Notes: generated by a model from the sequence alone, not told the origin. A DNA stretch of 64,000 nt from Hyparrhenia diplandra (GCA_015847255.1 JADLZK010009003.1:183077-247076); one strand, 5' to 3'; shown: positions 45,466 to 55,460, counted from the first letter of the stretch. Program-made: numbers and translations.

Positions 45466-46751
45466 CTATGCTTAGCTTTGCTTAAATGTTCAGTTTTCTA
45501 CAAAGTGATTTAAATGTTGAGAATGGAATATCTTTTGGAAAAGAAAGAAATAGTGTTGAACATGAGACCGGACGGGGACGTAGGTTAATAGCCGCCAGGA
45601 TTTCATTGCTGTGCTTGTCCCGCATTGGTCGATTAAGGACCGTTCGTTGTGAGCCATTGTGTATCGGGACCGTTGAACGCAAGTTGCGCCTGCGGCCGTT
45701 TGGTCAATGGCACGATGACCTGGGTGTCACCCTAGGTCGGGCCGACACTAATCGGCCACATGCCCGGTAAAGCCCCGATCTTGGGGGTGTGCCAAATCAG
45801 GAACGCATACAACCGCAAGACCGGGAGTGGAGAGATGGCGGGAGTAGTGTGTACCCACTCTACTGGTCAAACTGTCATTAGGACAGAGGTGGAGTACCCT
45901 ATTCTCGGGTGGCATAGGACACGGTCCCGTTTTGGACGATCTGAGTGAGGGTTGATATATGCAAGCTTAAGTGCTACATATGTCATGTGGTTAGGGATCC
46001 CCAGCTGGGTATTAATCGATTCGCGAGTCGTCGTTGCTTCTCGGTGAAGGAGACCCGATCCCTTGCCCTGACATTGTAGTTAACTAATGGGATGAATAAG
46101 TTTTGGAAATAAAATTTAAAAGGGACTAAGAAGTGTTTGCTCTAGTGTAGGATCACCTAGACTATGTGAGCTACTAAAATGGTTTAAAATATTGAAAGTA
46201 AGGATTCACTCTTAGTAAGCTTTTCTACAAAAGAGTCCCTGATTCTTGCTAAGACCTTACCTTGATTCTCAAAGCCTACATTCCCGAGTCTTCTCCACTT
46301 TTCTTTCCGGTTAAGTCTTGTTGAGTACTCCCATACTCAGGGTTCTTTGACCCTTGTTGCAGGAGAAGGTCATGAGCAGAAGTGCTTTGGTCCTTGCTGC
46401 ATGACAGCTTTTCAGATGGACGAAGATGAAGAGTAGTTGAGGTGACCCTTGGGCGGGGTCTACTGTTTTAAGTTTTGTATAAAGCTACTCCAATACTACT
46501 CGGGTTTGTCATAATTATACTTAAGTTTGAAACAGTTGGTTTGTAAAATTAAGTTATGTAATCCTTCCGCACTTTACTCTGATATATTTGAATAAACTGT
46601 TGTAAATGCTGCAATGACTCGTTAATGAGATCCCTGTTCGGAAAGATCAATAGTGCCTCTTGAGTTATTATGAACATGTGCATTGTTGTCAGAGGTCTTT
46701 GAGACAATGATTAGTGCATGTGGGCCCTATAATTTAGGAGGTGCTGTTACA

Positions 46752-47930
46752 GCCACCCCCTTAGAGCTCCCGCCGATAAAGAGGTGCTAGTAGGCCCCGC
46801 GGCGTGGTCGCATCCCGGCTAGTCGCGGCACAATGACGGCTCGGGCGGCGTGGTGGCATCCCATGCAGTTGGTCATTGGTGTGGCGGCGCTATGCCTATG
46901 CCGGTGCGCGTTGCAGCCTATGCCGGTGCGTGGGCGAATGGCGGCAAGGCCGCGAGGGTACCCTTGGAGGCCCGTGAGCACGTCGAGGGCGGCCGCGGCA
47001 TCCGTGATGACCACCGGCGGGTAGCGGGCGAGGGCGGCCGCCGAGGCAGCGTGGAGGCGACGGCCGGGAGGAGACGCGTGATCGGCGTGGATGGGGACGT
47101 CCGGGCAAGATCGAGGGAATCTCGTCGTTCCGGTCATCATGTCCTTAGCGGCAAGCGTGCGTGATGAGGGGCGCCGCGACGTCCGTAATGGTCGGGCAGC
47201 GCTAAGGGAGTCCCAACGTTGGAGGGCAGCCGAGTCGAGACTATGAGTACGTCGACGGCGGGGCAATGCGCGGCGCCTCATCTGCGTTGAGGGTACCGGT
47301 GGGGAAGGGTAGCGGAGCGGGGTGGCGTGTGCGGTCGTTTGCACATAGGGCGGAGGATGGGTCCGCCAGGGAAACTTTCACGGTGAGAGAATTTTTTGTT
47401 GCCCGGGTCGTGAATTTTGATTTGGAAAGAGCATGATTGACGTCGAGTGCGCCTTGTGGGCTACGACTTTTGTATGAGAGATGGAAGGTCCACAACTATT
47501 TGTTTTCCATTTATAGGGGAAAAGATAAGAGAGAAAATTGTGTTAACCATGCATACATGATTAATGCGGATTGATTTTTTCCCTTTTGAATTTGGCAAGA
47601 AAAGAAAAGGGGAAGGAGACATTAGCCATGCATGCATGATTAATGACCAATCAATTTTTTCTTTCCTTTTGAATTAGTCGCAAGAAAATTAATGAGGAAA
47701 GAGGCGTTAGCCGTGCATACATGATTAATGACAGATTGATTTTTTTTTCTTTACTTTTTTTCTCGGGCGTTGAGAGCGTGGGGGTTTGATTTCGCATGGA
47801 AAAAGGAAGGAGAATCACGCATTGGTTGCCTTGTGTGGGGTTGACTTTCCTCTTTTTTGGCGCGGGGTCGCATGCGGGAAGATGGAAGTACCAAAACCAA
47901 TGTCGCACTAAAACCAAGTTTTACTTTTGT
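46752..47930. other. Unclassified insertion, right part
   Basis: GC-rich first half (46752-47300), AT-rich second half. No recognisable protein on either strand; a 185-codon minus-strand frame at 46787-47344 is low-complexity. It ends near ctaaaaccaagttttac, where LINE 3' sequence resumes. Confidence 0.4.
47541..47760 (+). repeat. Three-unit ~80-bp tandem repeat
   Basis: Units begin near 47543, 47621 and 47706 with gttaaccatgcatacatg, attagccatgcatgcatg and gttagccgtgcatacatg, each followed by attaatg and gattgattttt-like or caatcaattttt-like sequence. Confidence 0.75.
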
Positions 47931-48198
47931 TCTTTTTTTATGTTGTAGAGATAGAGATAAAAAGACTCTTCGGGGATCTCCCCACAGTCTTTTTGGTCAA
48001 AAAAAACAAGTTACATATTATTCATAAGGAGGGGCCGAGCAAATCCTACTTCTAAAAAATGAGCACAACAATTTTTTTGTAATATTTTTCATCTTAATAT
48101 AAATAAAAATCATAGACTTATACTAGTAAAACATAAACATTTGCTTGGAAATCTTAGGGGGGGCATGGCCCCTGCCAGCCCCCTTGGCTCCGCCACTA

Positions 48199-48490
48199 GA
48201 AGCATGGAATTGGATTAATGAGATTGCTCCTCCAAGCACCAATAGCAAAGGTAGTCAAATCATAGTAACAACACGTAATGCTGAGATACCAAAGGTATGC
48301 AGTCCTGATGAAATCATAGTAACAACACGTAATGCTGAGATAGCAAAGGTATGCAGTCCTGATGAATTGTCTACCATCTCAAGCCCCTACAATAGCAAAG
48401 GTAGTCAAATCATAGTAACAACACGTAATGCCATAGAGATACTAAGGAAGGCAGGGAAGGATCACAAAGATCTACAAAATAATGAGACCT
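48199..48490 (+). pseudogene. NLR exon 2, 3' part (RNBS-B region, triplicated)
   Basis: Picks up the frame after the MITE: (E)AWNWINEIAPPSTNSKGSQ, then IIVTTRNAEIPKVCSPDE. The RNBS-B motif IIVTTRN occurs three times (codons beginning near 48260, 48317 and 48412), so a short segment was duplicated twice. It ends AIEILRKAGKDHKDLQNNE and then runs into unrelated DNA, with no GLPL, MHD or LRR part. The receptor is therefore also 3'-truncated. Confidence 0.85.
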
Positions 48491-49491
48491 TTTATTTATT
48501 TTTTCTTTGCCGACTGCTGCCGGTGAAGACACGCGGCAAAGGAGGACATTTTCACGAAAGTGTTATGGTCATAACACTCGGCAGGTAAAGATTTTTTTTG
48601 TTTTTTTTTCCAGATCAGCTTCACATTATCACATGCATAAATAGATCGCATATCTCACATGTCCACATAGATCACAAATATATGTCACTAAAGCAACCAT
48701 AATTCACATAGTTCATCACAACATGTCACATAGTTCATCACAACCATCCAAAGTTCACGTAGTCCATCACAAAGCATCTACTAATGTGACTAAAGCACAC
48801 AGAAGTACACTAATGTCTATCTCAACTCATGGCACGGATCCAGGCTGCTTTTCTCCCCAACCGAAAGCTGGATATTGCTGAGCCGAAGATTCTTGTGCGG
48901 GCGCAGATTGATGTACTTCTGGATGCGTGTTATTTGACGCCGCCGATTGGTGTTGCACAAAGAAAAATACAATGTGTGAGACAAGAATTAAAATAGGTTA
49001 TGAAAACTTGAAAAAGAAGAAGATAATGTGTGAGACAAGAATTCAGACAGCAACCTTTTTTTTTTTTTTTTTTTTTTTTTTTTGATTGCTGGACAGCAAC
49101 TTTGAACACATGACAGACTGCAGAGTCAGTGCAGAGATGAGATGCCCTTGGTTCCTCCGCGCCATGAGATACATCGACACACAGCTTGCAAAATTGTTGC
49201 ATCGACAATGTCCAGCACGCTGAAGCCAACTCAGGATTATGCACATATAGTGTCTTTCCAAAAAAGAAAAGAAAATTGCAGCAAGAACAAGGAGGTGTGA
49301 AGGTATCTTTGTCGTCATACCCATGTCTTGTTACTTGATGCCTCATGCATTCGTCGCTTGCAATTGCAACAACAAAACACACGTCGTCGATCGTTTGTTT
49401 TAAGGCAGGGAGCTGCATGCAGGCAGGATCAAACAGACAATGAGATGATGCAGCATATATATCTGTTGTGTCATGACTCCTGATTAACATC
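48491..49491. other. Intergenic, CACTA-like words and T28 run
   Basis: 48500-48592 holds ctttgccga, gcggcaaagg and acactcggcagg, reminiscent of grass CACTA subterminal repeats, but no CACTA terminus was seen. 48660-48780 repeats catagttcatcacaac-like words. A 19-bp direct repeat (aatgtgtgagacaagaatt) is at 48971 and 49025, followed by a T28 run (49056-49083). No gene found. Confidence 0.45.
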
Positions 49492-50781
49492 ATGTTGCCA
49501 CTTTGCAGGATCGAAGTAGGAGGACATGGCACTTGCGAGGTAGCAGGTGCACTAATGTTGTCTGGGACGAAGCGCAAGGTAGAAGAGCTCGGGGGGCATG
49601 TGGCCTCGGCGGTGGTCGGCGGCGTGGTCGACTGGTCCATGTCCGCGGCGGTGGCCAAGTACGAGTCGCGCACGAGCGTGGAGGACCAGCTGGACCGCCT
49701 CCACTTCCTGTTGATCAAGGTGCACAGCGCCGTGGAGGCGGCAGAAGGCGTGCACATCCGGAGCTGGTGGCTGCGCCGGTGGCTCTGGAGGCTCCGCGAC
49801 GCCGCGCTCGACGGAGACGAGGTGCTGCAGCTCTTTAGGCAGCGGCGTGCGGCTGAGGAGACAGATACGGTAAACAAGCAGGCCGCCGGGAACATGGTGT
49901 GGCGTGCCCTCGGGTCACTGAAGATCCTGCTGTTCGGCCGCGACGACGGTGGCGTTGAGCAGCTGAGCCGCATGGTGGCGAGGTTGGAGAGGGAAGCCAT
50001 GGGTCTCGGTGATTTCCTCAAGATGCTGGAGCTACAAATCAGAGACAATGTGGTGCCGCTTGAAGATCAAGAATTTAGTATGAAGCGCATGATGGTCGAG
50101 CGCCTGGACAGGTATGAGGCACGGGCAATTGTGGACGAGCAACTGGAGCGCCTGCTCATCATGGTGAGGCAGCAGCAACAGCACATCCAGCTTGTGCTGG
50201 GCAGCCTCGCCGCCCTCATCCTGCGAGCGGCGGGCAGGCTCATCAGGAAGCCACCAACGCCGCCGCCACTCGCCATGATCCTAGACGCGGGCGAGCTCCA
50301 CGACCTGGTGGCCCGAATCCAGCGAGCCGTCCACGACGCCAGGCATGTGGAGCTGCGCGGGAAGCGGAGCTGGCTGGATAAGTGGCGCGGCGAGCTGCAG
50401 GCCGTGGCGAGCAGGGCCGACCGTGTGCTACTCACCCTTCCTGTGAAAGCTACTCCAGATGGGATCCACTTTGTTGACGACGACCATGTCGGTGAGGAGG
50501 TTTGGAGGATGGCGCAGATCGTGGAGGCCGCAGCGGCTCACCTCGAGGACTTCGTCACGCTGGTCGGGTTAGCTCGGAGGCAGATATGGGCACGACCATC
50601 CACACCACGCAGCATTCCTTTCCTTGTCACTCTTTTTTCTCTTGTTATTCTCTCCGTCTGTGTTGCTGGGGTGGCGATATATATATGCATGTATGGCTGC
50701 CTCGCTAGGCAACGGTTAAGAACAGGGGGCCCGCCGGTGACAGGAAGCAGGCGGTACCTGTGTGCCGTGTGCCAGCTTTGA
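49492..50781 (+). CDS. Protein with two NLR-type CC (Rx_N-like) modules and a C-terminal membrane segment
   Basis: 429-codon intact frame. Module 1 (about residues 35-125) has VASAVVGGVVDWSMSAAVAK, LHFLLIKVHSAVEAAEGVHI and RRWLWRLRDAALDGDEVLQL, the helical pattern of NLR N-terminal CC domains of the grass type. Module 2 (about 200-360) has VERLDRYEARAIVDEQLERL, LHDLVARIQRAVHDARHVEL and DKWRGELQAVASRADRVLL. No P-loop, NB-ARC or LRR. Residues about 374-396 (PFLVTLFSLVILSVCVAGVA..) form one hydrophobic helix, then a short basic/Cys-rich tail. Start: ATG 49492, 49555 or an upstream exon are all possible, since cactttgcag|gatcg at 49509 could be an acceptor. Function unknown; perhaps a membrane-anchored NLR helper or decoy. 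Confidence 0.7.
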   Translation: MLPLCRIEVGGHGTCEVAGALMLSGTKRKVEELGGHVASAVVGGVVDWSMSAAVAKYESRTSVEDQLDRLHFLLIKVHSAVEAAEGVHIRSWWLRRWLWRLRDAALDGDEVLQLFRQRRAAEETDTVNKQAAGNMVWRALGSLKILLFGRDDGGVEQLSRMVARLEREAMGLGDFLKMLELQIRDNVVPLEDQEFSMKRMMVERLDRYEARAIVDEQLERLLIMVRQQQQHIQLVLGSLAALILRAAGRLIRKPPTPPPLAMILDAGELHDLVARIQRAVHDARHVELRGKRSWLDKWRGELQAVASRADRVLLTLPVKATPDGIHFVDDDHVGEEVWRMAQIVEAAAAHLEDFVTLVGLARRQIWARPSTPRSIPFLVTLFSLVILSVCVAGVAIYICMYGCLARQRLRTGGPPVTGSRRYLCAVCQL

Positions 50782-50863
50782 GCTAGGCAACGTTCAAGTT
50801 TGCGGAAGCAGAGAGCTACTCTTCGCTGTTGCGTTCAGTTTGGTGACGATGATCAGTGTGGAG

Positions 50864-51105
50864 TTTGGTGCCCCGACGGCGTGACGCGACGCTGCGGATG
50901 TTCGACAACCAGTACTTTAGGAATTTCCAGGTCGGGATGGGCCTCCTCGCGTCGGAACAGCTGCTGTACACGGACGCCAGGTCCAGGCCCATTGTTGATG
51001 CGTTGGCAGGGAGTAGCGTGGCGTTTGAACGGGCCTTTGTGGAGGCCATCATGAAGATGGGGCGGATTGGTGTCAAGACGGGGGCCCAAGGGAACATGAC
51101 GTAAC
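50864..51105 (+). pseudogene. Class III peroxidase 3' fragment (Prx-3)
   Basis: Matches the last ~270 bases of Prx-1 (from WCPDG on): after an internal deletion it reads FDNQYFRNFQVGMGLLASEQ, LLYTDARSRPIVDALAGSSV and MGRIGVKTGAQGNMT, stopping where Prx-1 continues RRNCAVLNN. Both His-containing regions are absent, so it is inactive. 3' flanking similarity (tgtcatg.taagtt.ttgt.gtacac) shows it came from a DNA-level duplication. Confidence 0.9.
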
Positions 51106-51670
51106 TGCCCACTGCTAAATTTACGAGCTGATTATATTTGAAATTAAAGTGATGAGATGTTTGTTTGTTGCTGCACTTGTACTGATCATCGATAAAAAAA
51201 AATTGTCATGCTAAGTTCTTGTGGTACACCACGAGTAAAAGAATTCTCTTATCTATATTATACTATAAAGGAGAGAAGGATACTGTAAAGGAGAGAAGGA
51301 TTTGAAAATCGTTTGTCACTCAAGAAATTTTCCACCCAACGTCGTTGACATGTGGGCCCACATGAGAGAAGGATACTATAAATAAAGGAGAGAAGGAACA
51401 TATGAAACATCTGTGTTTCACGTTGCCGACTCCTCCTAGTCGGTGTATTTTTTCACTGGTCAAAAGTTTACCCACCCGCGTACCCACTCCGGCAACCGCT
51501 CCCTTCCGCAACCCCATCCGCTCGCTCCCCTTCCCCCATCCAAAACCACAAATCGATCCTTTTGGCTGCTCCCACCCACCGCCACCCCAGGGCGCCGCCG
51601 TCGACACCTCCCACATCGCTAAAGCGGACGGACGGTGGTTCCTCAGGTGTGTGGCATGATCCTCGGTAAA
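51106..51670. other. Intergenic
   Basis: Start shares similarity with the Prx-1 3' flank. 51265-51400 repeats ggagagaaggata.ta-like words. No gene found. Confidence 0.5.
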
Positions 51671-51881
51671 TGTGGCTGCTAGCGCTCACGTTGCCGATCA
51701 TGGAGCAGTATGGCCAGTGAATCGGTCAGATCGCTCTCGAAGAGGTAGACGAAGCTGAGAGAGTATTAGGGTTTGGATAATACTTGGATTACCATTCAGG
51801 AGTGACAATTAGTGAATACATATAGGCCATTAGAGGAGCCACTAGGGGTAGGCCCAAGGGCCGTATGTTTACAGTCTAACA
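51671..51881 (-). mobile_element. Copia 3' LTR (probable)
   Basis: Minus-strand start TGTTAGACTG at 51881, directly after a polypurine tract gtgggggtg (51882-51890). The far end is placed at the first plausible terminus, tgtggctgc at 51671. The LTR contains a typical Copia leader (aaccctaatactctctc). The partner LTR is outside the window, so the far edge is tentative. Confidence 0.55.
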
Positions 51882-53122
51882 CACCCCCACAGTCGGAACT
51901 GGGAGCACCGCGAACATTAAGACTGGACCTAAACTCTGTAAACACCGATGTCGACAGCCCCTTGGTGAAGATATCAGCATTATGCGAAGAAGTAAGAACA
52001 TGCAAAACACGGACTTCTCCAAGGGCGACCCGCTAACGAACGAAGTGTAGGTCAATCTCCACATTTTAGTACGCTAGTGCTGAACTGGGTTGGTGGAGAG
52101 GAAAACAACACTGATGTACACTGTAAGATCAAGAGGTGCACTCCGAGAGAGGTGAAGGCCAAGGTCATGACTGTCCTGCAAATACTAGAGGATCCGCTTC
52201 ATAGCAGCAAAGTGAGGTTCTCTAGGGTCATGCATGAACATGCACACTTGCTGAATTGCGAAAGAGATATCTGGACGAGTGAAGGTGAGGTACTGCAAGG
52301 CTCCAGCAATGCTACGATAGTGAGTAGGATCTGTCACATGCGTACCATCAACTGACAACTTGGAGTGGGTGTCCACGGGAGTACTGCAAGGCTTGCAGTC
52401 ACGCATGCCCGCCCTGTCCAGAATGTCCAAAAGATATTGTTGCTGTGAAAGAAACAATCCATCACCACGGCGCTCTACTGAAATACCCAAGAAGTGATGA
52501 AGCGGACTCATGTCAGTCATAGAGAATTCCTGGCGGAGAGCTGAAATCATCTGTTGAAAAAAACTCTGCGACGAAGCTATGAGCACAATATCATCAACAT
52601 ATAGGAGGAGGTAAGCCACTTCACTGCCGCGGTGAAAGGTGAATAAAGAGGCATCAGACTTCAACTCAACAAATCCTATTGAAGCAAGGAAGGAGGCAAA
52701 CTGAGTGCGCCGGGCGCGAGGCACCTGCTTGAGCCCATACAGTGACCGGTTGAGGAGCGGAAAACATGATCAGGTCGTGATGCATTGACAAAGCTAGAGG
52801 GTCAGTATGTCTCTGTCAGGTGACCATGGAGAAAAGCATCCTTAACATCAAGCTGGTGCATGGGCCAAGACCGAGAGAGAGCCAAGTTGAGAACCAAATG
52901 AATTGTAGCAGGCTTCGCAACTGGGCTGAAAGTCTCATCATAATCAATGCCAGGACGCTGAGTGACACCATGCAAAACCCAACGAGCCTTATAACGAGCT
53001 AGATGGGCTTGGGCCTCGAGGCAAGCTAGGCAGGAGGTGAGGCTGAGTGGGCCGGCCTGATGGCGAGCTGGGCCGCTGCTGCGAGCAAGCCGAGCAGGAG
53101 AAGGTGAGGAGGCGGGGCTAGG
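51882..53122 (-). pseudogene. Copia pol 3' part (RT and RNase H), cut by the Athila-type element
   Basis: RT N-terminal block at 53120-52802: ARYKARWVLHGVTQRPGIDY, DETFSPVAKPATIHLVLNLA, LDVKDAFLHGHLTETY. Main RT 52724-52185: YLLLYVDDIVLIASS (active-site YVDD), LHHFLGISVERRGDGLFLSQ, YRSIAGALQYLTFTRPDISF. RNase H end at 51870-52000: ADIFTKGLSTSVFTEFRSSL, the usual Copia C-terminus. There is a gap/frameshift at 52725-52800. Gag, protease and integrase are missing at 53123, where a Ty3/Gypsy LTR starts; they should lie beyond the window end. Confidence 0.9.
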
Positions 53123-53736
53123 TGTTGACGGTAGAAACACCATGTTTTTACATAGTCAAAACCGTCAACAACGTACCCTTTTTGGAAGCCAACATACATA
53201 TAAATAATGATTTCTTGTACAAATAACCTAGTTCCACATGTAGATGTCATTATTTGTATGCAGATGTGAAACTGGAGGAAATCTGGCTGAAATAACACAT
53301 TTGGTCATCATCCAGTCGACACTCCAAGTATGACCAATGGACAAATTGACATGACCATCATGATCTCCATGTTCTAGGATGCTTCCACACAAAATTTGAA
53401 GTCATTTGGCCACAAGACCTACATCGGCCGATGCATGACCATTTCATCCTGAGACATCCTGACATGTGGGGACACCTTCTAGAAGAGTTGGAGAAGGCCA
53501 GGGCCCAATGGACCTGCATCGGCCGACCATAGACCTTAGGCCCAAACTCTTCCAACGCGACCTTCCACGTCACTAATCCGTGGGAGAACAAAAGAAGGCA
53601 CCTGATTGGTCCGTCAAGACGTCACATGGATCATAGTGGTACAAAAACGGATGTCACGGCAAGTTCGGACTCAAGACACGTAAAACCGGCGGTGGGGCCA
53701 ACATTCCCGGCACCGGGGTGGCCCACGGGTCATGGA

Positions 53737-53756
53737 CCATGGTCGGCCGACCATGG
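53737..53756 (+). repeat. 20-bp perfect palindrome in the LTR
   Basis: ccatggtcggccgaccatgg is its own reverse complement, with imperfect extension on both sides; conserved at 63119-63138 in the other LTR. It lies about 155 bases upstream of the TATA box. Confidence 0.9.
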
Positions 53757-53910
53757 CCCATTTGGCCACCGACGCCCCCACGCCTACCACATTGTCCACG
53801 TGATTATTTCATCCAGCCGTTGATTCTAAGGCGGTTTATCCAAGGGCTACGAGGTGGGATCACGCGGATCGATGACATGGCGCTGAGTAGCCCCTACTCC
53901 ACCCCGGGGC

Positions 53911-53918
53911 TATAAATA
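53911..53918 (+). promoter_or_regulatory. LTR TATA box
   Basis: ggggcTATAAATAcccc, also at 63299-63306 in the 3' LTR; followed by ccttcacttccaagag, a plausible transcript start region. Confidence 0.75.
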
Positions 53919-54748
53919 CCCCCCCTACCCCTTCACTTCCAAGAGATGACCACAAGGAAGATCTCCACTCCTATGTAGTAGGCTTAAGCCCTGCTCCTTT
54001 AGTGTATCAGTAGAGAGTGAGAGAGAGAGAAGTCTTCGGGAGGAAGCCCCGGATCTGTCGGAAATCTCCTCCAAGGTGTATCTCTGAGGGTGTACTTCTT
54101 CTAGTAAGTAATATATCCTAAGTTCTTCTATAGTTCGCATATCTGGGTTTAGTATAATAGCTATTCACTCGTCTTCATTGGTATATTGCTTTACTTTAAG
54201 TAATTTACTTACTTCTAGTAGAGTGCTCTAGCTTTTGATCGCAGATTAGAGTAATAAGCATAATGTAGACGTGGTGTCTAGGTTATTCTTATCGATATTT
54301 GCCGCTTGTCCTTTCGGATGGATTGTGATAGCCAGTAAGGTAGTGACAGCCCTTCCGGTCTCGTATAAATCACCACGAAGTCTAAGCAAGTTCTAAAAAG
54401 GTAAGGCTCCAAAGAAAAGAGTAGTTTGGTAGTGGTGATTGTTATCACCGGTTATCACCTACGCCTCCATGATCGAGGGCGACAAAGCCACGTTTAGCTA
54501 TCTAGCCTATCCAGATATCATAGCTATAGAAAACCTCTCAACTCAACTACCAAATACACACCTTGTGTCATCATAGGACGAGTCTTGATTCTTTGTTAGT
54601 TCACTTCACGTTCCTCGTGGAAATCGATACCTGGAATACTCCTGGTGAAAAGCTACACTGACAGCCGTGCGCTTGCGGTTTACCGTTGCCATACTTAGGT
54701 GTATCAGTCCTTTAGTGGTAACACTAAAGAACTGTCAACAAGCTTTTC

Positions 54749-54766
54749 TGGCGCCGTTGCCGGGGA
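54749..54766 (+). other. Primer-binding site, tRNA-Asp type
   Basis: TGGCGCCGTTGCCGGGGA eight bases after the LTR, complementary to the 3' end of plant tRNA-Asp, as in Athila elements. Confidence 0.85.
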
Positions 54767-54842
54767 ACGGTAGCTGTCTTAACTAGAATCGGGTCGTCCA
54801 AATTATCTTTTCTTTTTCTTTCTTTTATTTAATTTTTAAACC

Positions 54843-55460
54843 ATGGATTCAACACCTATCTTTGAATTCGCGGCTCCAACGGGCGCAAGATTGGAGCCGC
54901 CACAATCATCTAAAGCCATTTTGGCAGTTCGTTATGAGCTTCGCCCAAGTCTCATAGCAATGGTTCAGGAGAAATCCTTTTCTGGGGATGAAGATGAAAG
55001 CCCCTACACGCACTTGCGTGAATTCGAAAGCAACTGTGTTCCCGTGTCCACATCCAGGGGCATGACACGAGATACCCTTCGATGGAAACTCTTTCCGTTC
55101 TCATTAACGGAAGAGCCAAGCGATGGTATGCTCGATTCGTAGAAAGTGTAGGAGGGAATGGGAAAAGCTTCAAAGCAAGTTTTGTCTTGCCTTTTTTCCC
55201 ATTACCCGTGTCATCAATCTTCGAATGGAGGTCCTAGCATTCAAACAAATGAAGAAGGAACCTCTCGGGCATAGCCCGGGCTCAGTATCACCGATTTAGC
55301 ATCATCCGCCCCGACCTTGGTATTTCCGACCCAAAGCATTATTGCAACAATTCTATTGCGGTCTTAACAAGGAATCAGCCCAACTCCTTGATAATGCTTC
55401 GGGGGTGCATTTTTTGTACCTCCCCCGTTAGTGAGGGAAAGCAGATGCTCGCCAAAATTT
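54843..55460 (+). pseudogene. gag (plus-strand Athila-type element)
   Basis: ATG at 54843: MDSTPIFEFAAPTGARLEPP, then VRYELRPSLIAMVQEKSFSG, SPYTHLREFESNCV and LRWKLFPFSLTEEPSDGM, then a stop at 55140. Homology continues in other frames to about 55460. It corresponds to the gag at 12437-12931, but protein similarity is moderate, so this is another family of the same lineage. Frameshifts prevent a full product. Confidence 0.8.

Larger units (their letters stand above)
38901..46751 (+). mobile_element. Long LTR (~3.9 kb of own sequence), probably solo, interrupted
   Basis: Starts TGTAACACCCCCTGG and ends GTGCTGTTACA (inverted TGTAACA/TGTTACA). Without the 41546-45465 insertion and its duplicated 5 bp it is about 3.93 kb. 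It has a TATA box (39646) and a GC-rich stretch downstream. No primer-binding site, polypurine tract or pol was found inside, so a solo LTR of a Tekay/Del-like element is the best reading. Flanking 5-mers (ccctt and gccac) do not match. Confidence 0.6.
38411..48005 (+). mobile_element. 5'-truncated LINE inside the MITE, itself expanded by insertions
   Basis: The 15-bp duplication acaagttacatatta is at 38396-38410 and 48006-48020, with an A run before the right copy. The left part (38470-38630) encodes a LINE C-terminus: AWELWKLRNDKIFQRREPSP then ALWQSNFKSQRLLQ. The right part (about 47930-48005) is the 3' end (agactcttcggggatctccc). Between them lies ~9.2 kb of other elements. Confidence 0.8.
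38331..48198. mobile_element. hAT-type MITE (~258 bp of its own DNA), expanded by nested insertions
   Basis: Terminal inverted repeats CAGTGGCGGAGCC (38331-38343) and GGCTCCGCCACTA (48186-48198), flanked by 8-bp duplications gaagcacg (38323-38330) and gaagcatg (48199-48206). Length of duplication and the CAGTG start fit hAT. Its own sequence is only 38331-38410 and 48021-48198; all else was inserted later. It splits the NLR coding sequence after TIEA. Confidence 0.88.
53123..54740 (+). mobile_element. 5' LTR of plus-strand Athila-type element
   Basis: 1618 bp, TGTTGACGG to ACTGTCAACA (inverted TGTTGAC/GTCAACA), followed at once by the primer-binding site. TATA box at 53911. It carries a 20-bp perfect palindrome and several catcggccga words. 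Closely similar to 62502-64000, which implies a recent insertion. Confidence 0.93.

Noticed and set aside
48491..48600. CACTA transposon end
   Set aside because: Subterminal-like ctttgccga/cggcaaag words occur, but no CACTA terminus or 3-bp duplication was found.
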